A DNA stretch of 13,188 nucleotides from JBOHCT01 sp050699055 (GTDB lineage: Bacteria; Actinomycetota; Actinomycetes; Streptosporangiales; JBOHCT01). A program made the position numbers and the translations under genes. Shown piece by piece: positions 5,223 through 11,319 of this stretch. Every line of letters starts with the position of its first letter. The first letter of the stretch is position 1. Under the pieces are notes generated by a model, which worked only from the letters and a program-made list of their open reading frames with translations, was not told where the DNA came from and did no database searches. The stretch covers positions 1-13,188 of the forward strand of contig JBOHCT010000123.1 in the NCBI GenBank assembly GCA_050699055.1, given 5' to 3'.

Positions 5223-6764
5223 ATGCGCACCATCATGGTCACAGGCGACCCACTGACCGTGGCGGAAGTCGTCGCGGTCGCGCGTGGCTCCGCTCGGGCG
5301 ACCCTCGAGCCGGCCGCCGCCGCACGTATGGAAGCAAGCCACCGCCTCATCGCGGACGCCGTCACGCGCGGGGAGGTCGTGTACGGCGTCAACACCGGCT
5401 TCGGGGCCCTCGCCGACACCTCCGTCGGCCCCGACGACCTCACCCGCATGCAGCTCGCTCTCCTACGCTCCCACGCCGCGGGGGTGGGCGACCCGCTGCC
5501 CGACGAGGTCGTACGTGCCTTGTTGCTGCTCCGCGCCCGGACCCTCGCGGCAGGCCTGTCCGGGGTACGCGAGGACCTGCCCCGACGTCTACTCGAACAG
5601 CTCGATCGGGGTCTGCTCCCGGTCGTGCCCGAGAAGGGTTCTGTCGGCGCCTCGGGGGACCTCGCACAGCTGGCCCACCTTGGCCTGCCGCTGATCGGTG
5701 AGGGTCGGCTGCGTCGCCAGGGCGACCCAGATCGCTGGGGCCGCCCGGCCTCCGAGCTACTCACCGAGGAAGCCATGGAGCCTTTGGCGCTGGGTCCCAA
5801 GGAGGGGCTCGCTCTCCTCAACGGGACTGAGCCCATGCAGGTACTCCTCGCCTTCTCGGTCGCCGACGCCGCCATGCTCGTCACGGCCGCCGACCTCGCC
5901 TGCGCGCTGTCTGTCGAGGCCCTGCTCGGCACCGATCGACCGTACGACGAGCGCGTCCAGGTGCTTCGTCCCCATCCCGGCCAGCTCGAGGCCGCCGCGA
6001 ACCTGCGGGCACTGCTCGCCGGCTCGCCGCTTCTCGCGAGTCACCGACACAGCCGCCACGCCGTGCAGGACTCCTATTGCCTGCGGTGCGCGCCGCAGGT
6101 GCATGGGGCGGTACGAGATGTGCTCGCGCACGTCCGGCGCGTCGTGGACACCGAACTGGGTGCGGTCGTGGATAACCCCGTGGTCATGCCCGACGGCGAG
6201 GTCATGACGACCGGCAACTTCCACGGCGAGCCCCTCGCACTCGCGGCGGACATGCTGGCGATCGCGCTCGCCGAGCTTGCCAGCATCAGCGAGCGCCGGG
6301 TCGACCGCATGCTCGACCCCGCCTTCTCGCGGGGACTGCCGCCCTTCCTCGCCCGGCGCCCGGGGACGAACTCCGGCTTCATGTTGGCTCAGTACACGGC
6401 CGCCTCGCTCGTCAGTGAGAACAAGGTCCTTACCCACCCGGCGAGCGTGGACACCATCCCGACGAGCGGAAACCAGGAGGACCACGTTTCCATGGGGTGG
6501 ACGGCGGCGCGCAAGTTGCGGAGCGTCGTCGGTCACGTACGCTCGGTGTTGTCGGTGGAGGTGCTGTGCGCGACCCAGGGCATCGACTTCCGGGCCGACG
6601 TCGCTCGTCCGGCCCCGGCTCTCGTCGCTGTCCATGACCGCGTACGCGCGAGCGTGCCCGCGATGGACGTGGATCGTGAGATGGCCGGACAGATCGCGGC
6701 CGTCGACCGGATCCTGCCCGAGATCGTCGAGCTCGCGACAACCTTCACCGGGGGACACGAGTAG
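5223..6764 (+). CDS. hutH: Histidine ammonia-lyase, 513 aa
   Basis: Converts L-histidine to trans-urocanate and ammonia, the first step of histidine use; cytoplasmic homotetramer. The MIO cofactor triad Ala143-Ser144-Gly145 sits in KGSVGASGDLAQLAH, matching P. putida HutH at 142-144. Tyr54 (VVYGVNTGFG) and Ser83-His84 (LRSHAAGVG) are the catalytic Tyr and the histidine-selective pair; phenylalanine or tyrosine lyases have other residues there. GNFHGEPLALAADM, QDSYCLRCAPQVHGA and TSGNQEDHVSMG with its active-site Glu are intact. Length is normal (about 510). ATG 5223 gives the usual N-terminus but has only a weak ribosome-binding site; ATG 5235 is an alternative. The gene stands apart from other hut genes in this window and is followed 8 nt later by a pabC-like gene. 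Confidence 0.94.
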   Translation: MRTIMVTGDPLTVAEVVAVARGSARATLEPAAAARMEASHRLIADAVTRGEVVYGVNTGFGALADTSVGPDDLTRMQLALLRSHAAGVGDPLPDEVVRALLLLRARTLAAGLSGVREDLPRRLLEQLDRGLLPVVPEKGSVGASGDLAQLAHLGLPLIGEGRLRRQGDPDRWGRPASELLTEEAMEPLALGPKEGLALLNGTEPMQVLLAFSVADAAMLVTAADLACALSVEALLGTDRPYDERVQVLRPHPGQLEAAANLRALLAGSPLLASHRHSRHAVQDSYCLRCAPQVHGAVRDVLAHVRRVVDTELGAVVDNPVVMPDGEVMTTGNFHGEPLALAADMLAIALAELASISERRVDRMLDPAFSRGLPPFLARRPGTNSGFMLAQYTAASLVSENKVLTHPASVDTIPTSGNQEDHVSMGWTAARKLRSVVGHVRSVLSVEVLCATQGIDFRADVARPAPALVAVHDRVRASVPAMDVDREMAGQIAAVDRILPEIVELATTFTGGHE

Positions 6765-6772
6765 ATGACAGG

Positions 6773-7606
6773 ATGGCCGGGATGAAGGTCTGGGTTGACG
6801 GCACCGTGGTTGACGAGCCCGCCCCGCGGATCTCGGTCCTCGACCACGGGCTCACAACGGGAGACGGTGTCTTCGAGACAGTGAAGGTCACCGGCGGACG
6901 GCCGTTCGCGCTGACACGACACCTCGAGCGTCTTTACCGATCCGCGATGGGGCTCGGCCTCCCCGAGCCCGACCTCGAACGCGTCCGCTCGGCCGTCGCG
7001 GAGTTGCTCGAGGCGGAAAGCACGCTGCGGTCGGCTCGTCTGCGCGTCACTTACACCTGCGGGCCGTCCCCGCTGGGCTCCGCTCGCGGGGACGCCGAGC
7101 CCACTCTGGTCCTCGCGTTGGGGGAGTTGCCGGCCCACGGTGCGACCTGCGATGTCACGGTCGCCCCGTGGACCCGCAACGAACACGGCGCTCTGGCTGG
7201 GCTCAAGACGACGTCGTACGCCGAGAACGTCCGTGCCCTCGCCTACGCCACACAGCGTGGGGCCGACGAGGCGGTCTTCTCCAACAACGCCGGGGACCTC
7301 TGCGAGGGTACGGGCACCAACGTCTTCGTCGTACGCGACGGGCAACTGCTGACGCCCCCGCTGTCCGCAGGCTGCCTCGCCGGGGTGACGCGCGCCCTGA
7401 TCCTCGAGTGGGTCGGCGCCGATGAGGAGGACATGCCGATCGGCGTCCTCGCTGAGGCGGACGAGGCGTTCCTGACCTCGACGACCCGCCACGTGCACCC
7501 GATCCGGACCGTCGACGAGCGGTCCCTGCCCGCCCCTCAGGGGCCCGTGACACGCAAGGTCCAGGAGACCTTCGCCCAACGCAGCGCCGAGCATCCCGAC
7601 CCGTGA
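6773..7606 (+). CDS. pabC: PLP-dependent class IV aminotransferase, probable aminodeoxychorismate lyase
   Basis: Fold-type IV PLP enzyme. The best match is 4-amino-4-deoxychorismate lyase, which makes p-aminobenzoate for folate; a branched-chain or D-amino-acid aminotransferase cannot be excluded. SVLDHGLTTGDGVFETVKV (residues 21-39) is the family N-terminal block. Lys145 in GLKTTSYAENVRALAYA is the PLP Schiff-base lysine, and CEGTGTNVFVV (177-187) is the cofactor phosphate/glutamate segment. Length 277 fits. It follows hutH by 8 nt in the same direction, so co-transcription is likely although no metabolic link is obvious. The start is ambiguous: ATG 6773 gives MAGMKVW and ATG 6782 gives MKVWVDG; neither has a strong ribosome-binding site. 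It ends convergent with the SsgA-like gene. Confidence 0.85.
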   Translation: MAGMKVWVDGTVVDEPAPRISVLDHGLTTGDGVFETVKVTGGRPFALTRHLERLYRSAMGLGLPEPDLERVRSAVAELLEAESTLRSARLRVTYTCGPSPLGSARGDAEPTLVLALGELPAHGATCDVTVAPWTRNEHGALAGLKTTSYAENVRALAYATQRGADEAVFSNNAGDLCEGTGTNVFVVRDGQLLTPPLSAGCLAGVTRALILEWVGADEEDMPIGVLAEADEAFLTSTTRHVHPIRTVDERSLPAPQGPVTRKVQETFAQRSAEHPDP

Positions 7607-7629
7607 CCGGCGGCGCCCTGGCACGCCGG
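7607..7629. terminator. Hairpin between convergent pabC and ssgA-like genes
   Basis: CCGGCG (7607-7612) and CGCCGG (7624-7629) form a 6-bp GC stem with an 11-nt loop directly after the pabC-like stop codon. There is no U-tract, so this is at most a weak actinobacterial-style terminator. Confidence 0.35.
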
Positions 7630-7657
7630 CCACACCTGCCTGACCACACACCGACCA

Positions 7658-8083
7658 CTAGACGGATCCGCGCAGGAGCGACCGCAGGGCCGCGTCCACG
7701 TCGATGAACGCGCTCTCCGTGCCCCCGGGCACGATCGCGTAGGCATCGCGAAGGAACTCCGCCACCTGAGGCAGCGACAGCTCGAAAAGCGCGCTGCCGT
7801 ACGGCGAGGAGAGGGAGAGGTTGATCCGCCGGTCCGGATCCTCACCGTCGGGCCAGACACGGACATCGCCGTCTCCCGCCGGCCGGACCGCTCCGATCGC
7901 GAGCAACTCTCGCGCGAAGACCCATTCGACCCGCTCGCTCGGCCCGGTCTGGAACGTCATGTGGATCGCGTACGGGTCCGAGGCCGCGTAGCGCAGGCTC
8001 GCCCGCAATGGGGCGCGCGTCCCCTCCGGCAGAACGAGGTCGACGTCGGTCTCTCGGGACACGACGGATCCTGGTCCCTTCAT
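7658..8083 (-). CDS. SsgA-family sporulation and cell-division protein, 141 aa
   Basis: SsgA-like proteins occur in morphologically complex actinomycetes, where SsgA/SsgB position FtsZ for sporulation septa; no enzymatic activity. Family marks are ASLRYAASDPYAIHMTF (residues 28-44), VEWVFARELLAIG (52-64), GDVRVWP (72-78), LSSPYGSALFE (91-101) and a C-terminal VPGGTESAFIDVDAAL (118-133). Length equals SsgB (about 137). ATG 8083 has AAGGG upstream at a 9-nt spacing. The gene is divergent from the ECF sigma operon, with about 120-140 bp between them, so control may be shared. It is the best lifestyle marker in the window. Which SsgA paralogue it is cannot be decided here; SsgB-like is my guess from length and sequence. 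Confidence 0.92.
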   Translation of the reverse strand: MKGPGSVVSRETDVDLVLPEGTRAPLRASLRYAASDPYAIHMTFQTGPSERVEWVFARELLAIGAVRPAGDGDVRVWPDGEDPDRRINLSLSSPYGSALFELSLPQVAEFLRDAYAIVPGGTESAFIDVDAALRSLLRGSV

Positions 8084-8104
8084 GGTGTCGACCCTTCGCC
8101 ATCG

Positions 8105-8130
8105 GGAACTTTCGACTTAGAGACGGACTC
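8105..8130 (+). promoter_or_regulatory. Possible ECF-type promoter for the sigma operon
   Basis: GGAAC (8105-8109) is the common -35 core of ECF-dependent promoters; a -10 at the expected 15-16 nt spacing would fall on CGGACTC (8124-8130), a poor fit. It lies upstream of the sigma gene and could allow autoregulation. Weak evidence. Confidence 0.25.
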
Positions 8131-8145
8131 CCACGGGGGTCATGA

Positions 8146-8166
8146 CGCGAGAACGAGAGTCTCGCG
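8146..8166. promoter_or_regulatory. Inverted repeat in the ssgA-like/sigma divergent interval
   Basis: CGCGAGA (8146-8152) and TCTCGCG (8160-8166) are a perfect 7-bp inverted repeat with a 7-nt loop, between the divergent SsgA-like and sigma genes. It could be an operator or a 5'-UTR hairpin of the sigma mRNA. Confidence 0.4.
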
Positions 8167-8224
8167 GCAGAATCAGGGCACAGGGGTACTACGGACGCGG
8201 GTGAGCTCTCCGGTGAGCGAGGGC

Positions 8225-8776
8225 ATGAACGGGTCGGCGACCGGCTACGCCGCGTACACGGACGTGGCCCTCGTCGCCATGGTCAGCGAAGGCGACGGGG
8301 ATGCCCTGCAGGTCCTGTACACGCGGTACGGCCGGGATGTCTTCTCGCTCGCGCGCTGGGTTCTCGCTGATGACAGGCTCGCTCAGGAGACGCTGCACGA
8401 GGTCTTCTTGACCGTCTGGCGTGAGGCGACGCACTTCGACGGGCGTCGAGACGTGTTCTCCAGCTGGGTTCTCGCGCTGGCACACCGGCAAGCGGTCGAG
8501 ATCATCCGTCGCGGCGAGGGCCGTCGTCGCCCGGGGGCCGGGTCCAGGATGTCGGGACAGGCCTGGCGGCGGCTCAGCGGGGAGCGCCTTCGCCGTGCGC
8601 TGGAGGAACTGCCCGATGATCAGCGGGACCCGCTGCTGCTCGCCTACTTCGGCGGCTACACGGGGCGAGAGATCGCGGGCCTCACGGGGGTATCGCCCGA
8701 GGCCGTGAAAACCCGCATGCTGGCGGGGACGAGGCGGCTGCTGGCCTGCCTCAGGCCGGAGGGCGGGCAGGCATGA
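8225..8776 (+). CDS. ECF-type RNA polymerase sigma factor, 183 aa
   Basis: Extracytoplasmic-function sigma factor. Region 2 spans about residues 25-96 with LYTRYGRDVFSLARWVL, ETLHEVFLTVWREATHFD and WVLALAHRQAVEIIRR; region 4 spans about 122-176 with LEELPDDQRDPLLLAYFGG and the helix-turn-helix YTGREIAGLTGVSPEAVKTRM. The Arg/Gly-rich linker (93-120) is typical. The pattern is of the SigK/RskA-paired group. ATG 8225 keeps the normal N-terminus, but in-frame GTG codons at 8213 (GGTGAG seven bases upstream) and 8201 are also plausible. Its stop overlaps the anti-sigma start by 4 nt (ATGA), so the pair is translationally coupled. Target genes cannot be told from sequence; autoregulation is likely for the family. 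Confidence 0.92.
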   Translation: MNGSATGYAAYTDVALVAMVSEGDGDALQVLYTRYGRDVFSLARWVLADDRLAQETLHEVFLTVWREATHFDGRRDVFSSWVLALAHRQAVEIIRRGEGRRRPGAGSRMSGQAWRRLSGERLRRALEELPDDQRDPLLLAYFGGYTGREIAGLTGVSPEAVKTRMLAGTRRLLACLRPEGGQA

Positions 8777-9567
8777 ACGGCCGGGAGCACACGGACTGGG
8801 AGGAACTGGCGGCGGGGCACGCACTGTCGGCGTTGGAGCCGGGGGAGGAGGATACGTTCGTGCGCCATCTCGCCGGATGCGCGCGGTGTGCCCGGGTGGT
8901 GGTCGAGACCCGCGAGGTGATGGCCGCTCTCGCCGGAGGCGTCGAGGCGCGCGAGCCTCCGGAGTCGGCCGGTGCCGCTCTCGCCGACAGGGTCGCGGAC
9001 GAGCAGCGTACGGCCTTTCCTGAACACGAGCCCGAGGCGTGGTGGGCGTGGTGGCGACGCGTCCGACGTACCCGCACCGTGCAGGTGCCCTGGTACGCGG
9101 TGGCCGCCGTGCTCGTCGTTGTCGCCGCGCTCGCTGTGTGGGGGTTCGTCCTTCTCGCCCGCGGCACCGAGCGGCAGGAGCACCTCGACCAGGCCAGGCA
9201 GGTCGTGAGATGCGTCGAGAAACCCGGCTGCCGGTCTGTGCCGCTCGAGAGCACGCGTGGCGGCGAGGTTCACGTGACGATCCTGGTGGAAGGTGGCCAC
9301 GCGTGGCTCGTCGTCGATGGTCTGATCCCCAATGATGTCCAGAGCACGACGTACGTCCTCTGGCAGCGGACGGGGCAGCGGACGGGGAAAGGGGTGCGCC
9401 CTGTCAAGGCGTTCGACGTACGACGGGGGGGCCTGTCCGTCATCGACGCTGGCAGCCTGCCCGCCACCCTCGGCGACACCACATCGCTCGAGGTGAGCCA
9501 TGAGGCCGGACGCGGCCCTCCGCCGTCCCCCTCCGCGCCCGTCGCGGTAGGTACCGTGTCCAGGTGA
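8773..9567 (+). CDS. Zinc-finger anti-sigma factor, RskA-like, 264 aa
   Basis: Single-pass membrane anti-sigma factor expected to hold the upstream sigma inactive. The cytoplasmic anti-sigma domain has the ZAS motif His32-x3-Cys36-x2-Cys39 (RHLAGCARCA). One transmembrane helix lies at about 106-129 (VPWYAVAAVLVVVAAL), flanked by WWRRVRR on the inner side. The outer part (130-264) carries the RskA-type domain, recognisable from HAWLVVDGLIP and TTYVLWQ. Two outer cysteines, Cys147 and Cys153, could form a disulfide. A perfect 12-bp tandem duplication lies in the outer domain. The start overlaps the sigma stop (ATGA) and the stop overlaps the next gene (GTGA), so three proteins are made from one coupled message. 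Release by regulated proteolysis is family knowledge, not seen here. Confidence 0.9.
   Translation: MNGREHTDWEELAAGHALSALEPGEEDTFVRHLAGCARCARVVVETREVMAALAGGVEAREPPESAGAALADRVADEQRTAFPEHEPEAWWAWWRRVRRTRTVQVPWYAVAAVLVVVAALAVWGFVLLARGTERQEHLDQARQVVRCVEKPGCRSVPLESTRGGEVHVTILVEGGHAWLVVDGLIPNDVQSTTYVLWQRTGQRTGKGVRPVKAFDVRRGGLSVIDAGSLPATLGDTTSLEVSHEAGRGPPPSPSAPVAVGTVSR
9364..9387 (+). repeat. Perfect 12-bp tandem duplication inside the anti-sigma gene
   Basis: CAGCGGACGGGG occurs twice in a row (9364-9375 and 9376-9387), in frame, giving Gln-Arg-Thr-Gly twice in an outer-domain loop. Probably recent slippage. Confidence 0.9.
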
Positions 9568-10028
9568 GCATCAGGGGGACCGGACCGGACGTCTCCGACG
9601 GGCGAACGGAGGGCGAGGCGGCGCGCGAGCCGTCCGGTCTCCGCGCGCGTTTGTACCGCGCGCGCGAACGCGTCCGCGCGCGCCCGCTCCTCAACACCGC
9701 CTGGCGTGCCGCCGTCTTCACCGTCGGGTGGCTGATCGTGCTCGGCGGCATCTTCATGCTCGTGTTTCCCGGCCCGGGTTGGGTGACGATCTTCATCGGC
9801 TTCGCGATCCTCGCCACCGAGTTCGTGTGGGCTCGAAAGGCGTTGCACAAGGCCAAGAGCGTCGCCGCGGAGGCCTCCCGTCGTGCGCTGGATCCCCGTA
9901 CGCGGCGGCGCAACCAGATCATCGCTGGGGCCGTCACCGCGCTCGTCATCGTCGGGTGTGGGTTGTACGTCTGGCGATACGGCCTGCCCTTCGCCGCACC
10001 TTTCGCCCTGCCTGGCGGTGTGCTGTAG
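9564..10028 (+). CDS. PGPGW-motif membrane protein (TIGR02611-like), 154 aa
   Basis: Small membrane protein of unknown function. After a basic cytoplasmic N-terminus (RARLYRARERVRARP), a first hydrophobic stretch covers about residues 49-88 and contains FPGPGWVTIFIGFAILATEF (68-87), the PGPGW signature at 69-73. A basic loop (ALDPRTRRRNQ) follows, then a second helix at about 119-136. The GTG start overlaps the anti-sigma stop by 4 nt. Its place as third gene of the sigma/anti-sigma operon suggests a membrane role in the same response, such as a partner of the anti-sigma factor, but this is inference. The stop codon TAG falls inside the likely -10 box of the following tRNA gene. Confidence 0.88.
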   Translation: MSIRGTGPDVSDGRTEGEAAREPSGLRARLYRARERVRARPLLNTAWRAAVFTVGWLIVLGGIFMLVFPGPGWVTIFIGFAILATEFVWARKALHKAKSVAAEASRRALDPRTRRRNQIIAGAVTALVIVGCGLYVWRYGLPFAAPFALPGGVL

Positions 10029-10031
10029 GGT
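10002..10031 (+). promoter_or_regulatory. Likely promoter of tRNA-Val(CAC), overlapping the preceding gene end
   Basis: TAGGGT (10026-10031) lies 12 nt before the tRNA, with TTCGCC (10002-10007) 18 nt upstream as a poor -35 match. The first three bases of the -10 box are the TAG stop codon of the PGPGW gene. The tRNA could also be read through from the operon. Confidence 0.35.
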
Positions 10032-10043
10032 GTGCGATCGTTC

Positions 10044-10115
10044 GGGCGATTAGCTCAGCGGGAGAGCGCCTCGTTCACACCGAGGAGGCCGCTGGTTCGA
10101 GTCCAGCATCGCCCA
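10044..10115 (+). tRNA. tRNA-Val (CAC)
   Basis: A 72-nt cloverleaf: acceptor GGGCGAT pairs with ATCGCCC, D-arm TAGCTCAGCGGGAGAGC, anticodon stem-loop CCTCG-TTCACAC-CGAGG with anticodon CAC, T-arm CTGGTTCGAGTCCAG, discriminator A. CCA is not encoded. Its acceptor and D-arm closely resemble the GAC isoacceptor 5 kb away. Confidence 0.96.
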
Positions 10116-10234
10116 CCGAGTTTTCCCAGGTCAAAGCCGGCTCCCGGGTCGCGCGTGTTCCTCGGGTGCGCTACCGGTTCGGGGGTGTCCAGCGGTGCTG
10201 TCAGTGTGTGGCGGTGTCGACGTCGACGTTGCCC

Positions 10235-10969
10235 TCAGCGGACCGGCGCGGCCGGGGGCTGCGCGGCGGCGCCGGGGGACATATCGCCGGGGGTGGGCGC
10301 GGGCAAGGCCTGTCCGCCACCCTGGTCGAGACGGAACGGCGGGTAGGCGTCGGTCATCAACGCGGCGTAGGCGATGACCCGGATCACCCAACGGTTCATG
10401 CCGATGACGAAGTCGTACAGCCCGTGGGGGTACCGGCCGGCGAACAGCAGGGCGACCGCCGCGAACAACACCAGCAGCCCGATGAGGCCTCCTGAAAGGC
10501 TGCTCGTCTGCCAGGTCTGTCCTGTCTCCGAGGTGACGGTGTAGGCGGCGCCGCCGGTGAACACCGCGACGATGGCGTACTGCGGAATCGCCAGCAGCCA
10601 CCACTTGACCAGCACGAGTCCACGGGACAGCCGCTGCGGGTAGGCGATGTTCAATGTCGCCGGGTAGTCCGGCTCCTCGCCGAGGCTGAACGGTGGGTAC
10701 TTGTCGGTCCCGAGCGCGCTGTAGGTGTAGTACGAGACCCGCCACGACCAGCGCAGCACGCCGAGGTTGAAGTCGAACAACGGGCGCGGGTACCGGGCGG
10801 TGAACAGGATCGCGAAGAACGCGATGATGGTGACGACAGCGAACGCGATCCACAAGAAGAACAGCACGATGTAGTGCGGGATCGCGAGCAGCCACTTGAA
10901 GATCCAGAGCCAACGGCTCAGCGGTTCGTCCAGGCGAGATCGCACCTCGACGGGGTAGCTCTCGTCCAT
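10235..10969 (-). CDS. Membrane protein with two DUF4389 repeats, 244 aa
   Basis: Multi-pass membrane protein of unknown function. Two tandem copies of the same module are visible: LSRWLWIFKWLLAIPHYIVL...ARYPRPLFDFNLGVLRW...ALGTDKYPPFSL (about 17-96) and LSRGLVLVKWWLLAIPQYAIV...GRYPHGLYDFVIGMNRW...LMTDAYPPFRL (about 114-214). Each copy has two hydrophobic segments, so four helices are expected (about 24-36, 40-56, 120-140, 160-177). The last 30 residues are a Pro/Ala/Gly-rich cytoplasmic-looking tail. ATG 10969 is preceded by GAGGGA at good spacing. It is divergent from the DosT-like kinase across an interval with a DosR-like site 86 bp upstream of this start, so it may be a target of that kinase's regulator (inference). 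Confidence 0.9.
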   Translation of the reverse strand: MDESYPVEVRSRLDEPLSRWLWIFKWLLAIPHYIVLFFLWIAFAVVTIIAFFAILFTARYPRPLFDFNLGVLRWSWRVSYYTYSALGTDKYPPFSLGEEPDYPATLNIAYPQRLSRGLVLVKWWLLAIPQYAIVAVFTGGAAYTVTSETGQTWQTSSLSGGLIGLLVLFAAVALLFAGRYPHGLYDFVIGMNRWVIRVIAYAALMTDAYPPFRLDQGGGQALPAPTPGDMSPGAAAQPPAAPVR

Positions 10970-11009
10970 GATGTCCCTCTCTTGGCTAGGTGGGCCGGAC
11001 CCACGACAC

Positions 11010-11023
11010 CACGCCGCGGCGTG
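11010..11023. promoter_or_regulatory. Perfect 14-bp palindrome near the DUF4389 promoter
   Basis: CACGCCGCGGCGTG equals its own reverse complement. It lies 40 bp upstream of the DUF4389 start, where an operator would act. No regulator is recognised for it. Confidence 0.35.
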
Positions 11024-11054
11024 ACGGAGGCGGGGGCGCAGGTCCTGTCCTCCT

Positions 11055-11068
11055 GGGCCGAAAGTCCC
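11055..11068. promoter_or_regulatory. DosR/DevR-box-like inverted repeat
   Basis: GGGCCGAAAGTCCC matches 12 of 14 core positions of the mycobacterial DosR consensus GGGACTWWAGTCCC, and all of the looser GGGnC-n4-GnCCC form. The outer consensus bases are mostly absent. It lies 86 bp upstream of the DUF4389 gene and 252 bp upstream of a DosT-like kinase, which gives the match meaning. Binding is inferred. Confidence 0.45.
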
Positions 11069-11076
11069 GTCCGTCA

Positions 11077-11090
11077 CCACCGGCCGGTGG
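11077..11090. promoter_or_regulatory. Perfect 14-bp palindrome beside the DosR-like box
   Basis: CCACCGGCCGGTGG equals its own reverse complement and starts 9 bp after the DosR-like box. It may be a second operator in the divergent control region. Confidence 0.35.
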
Positions 11091-11319
11091 GCCGTAGCCG
11101 CCACGTTCGAGAGGTGCGGCCGCCCAGCCCCTGCGAGCTACCGTGAGACCGCCTCTGGGTCAGCGATCGCTCGACATGTCGACGGACCAGATCGGGGAGC
11201 GGGGGGCAGACATCTAGTTCACGCGCTCACCGGGGTACATACGCTGCTACCGGGCACGATGACAGTCCCGGGCGGGTCGGACATGGGGTCTGGCCGGTTC
11301 GTGTGAAGGGAGCGCATCG

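Larger units (their letters stand above)
10970..11319. other. 350-bp divergent intergenic interval with several dyads
   Basis: No coding frame is supported here. The stretch holds, left to right: a GTGGG-CCGGA-CCCAC dyad (10990-11004), a perfect palindrome CACGCCGCGGCGTG (11010-11023), a DosR-box-like repeat (11055-11068), a second perfect palindrome CCACCGGCCGGTGG (11077-11090), and smaller palindromes AGCGATCGCT (11162-11171) and TCGACATGTCGA (11171-11182). Both flanking promoters must lie here, but I could not place -35/-10 boxes with confidence. Confidence 0.6.

Noticed and set aside
5757..6758. 333-codon minus-strand frame inside hutH
   Set aside because: Antisense shadow of hutH, whose catalytic motifs are all on the plus strand.
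10990..11004. Second DosR box (GTGGGCCGGACCCAC)
   Set aside because: The half-sites are spaced too closely for the DosR consensus; it is kept only as a dyad in the interval description.
11252..11273. DosR-like site just upstream of the kinase (GGGC...GTCCCGG)
   Set aside because: Spacing between GGG and CCC is too long and the inner bases do not match; it looks like a chance 5-bp inverted repeat.
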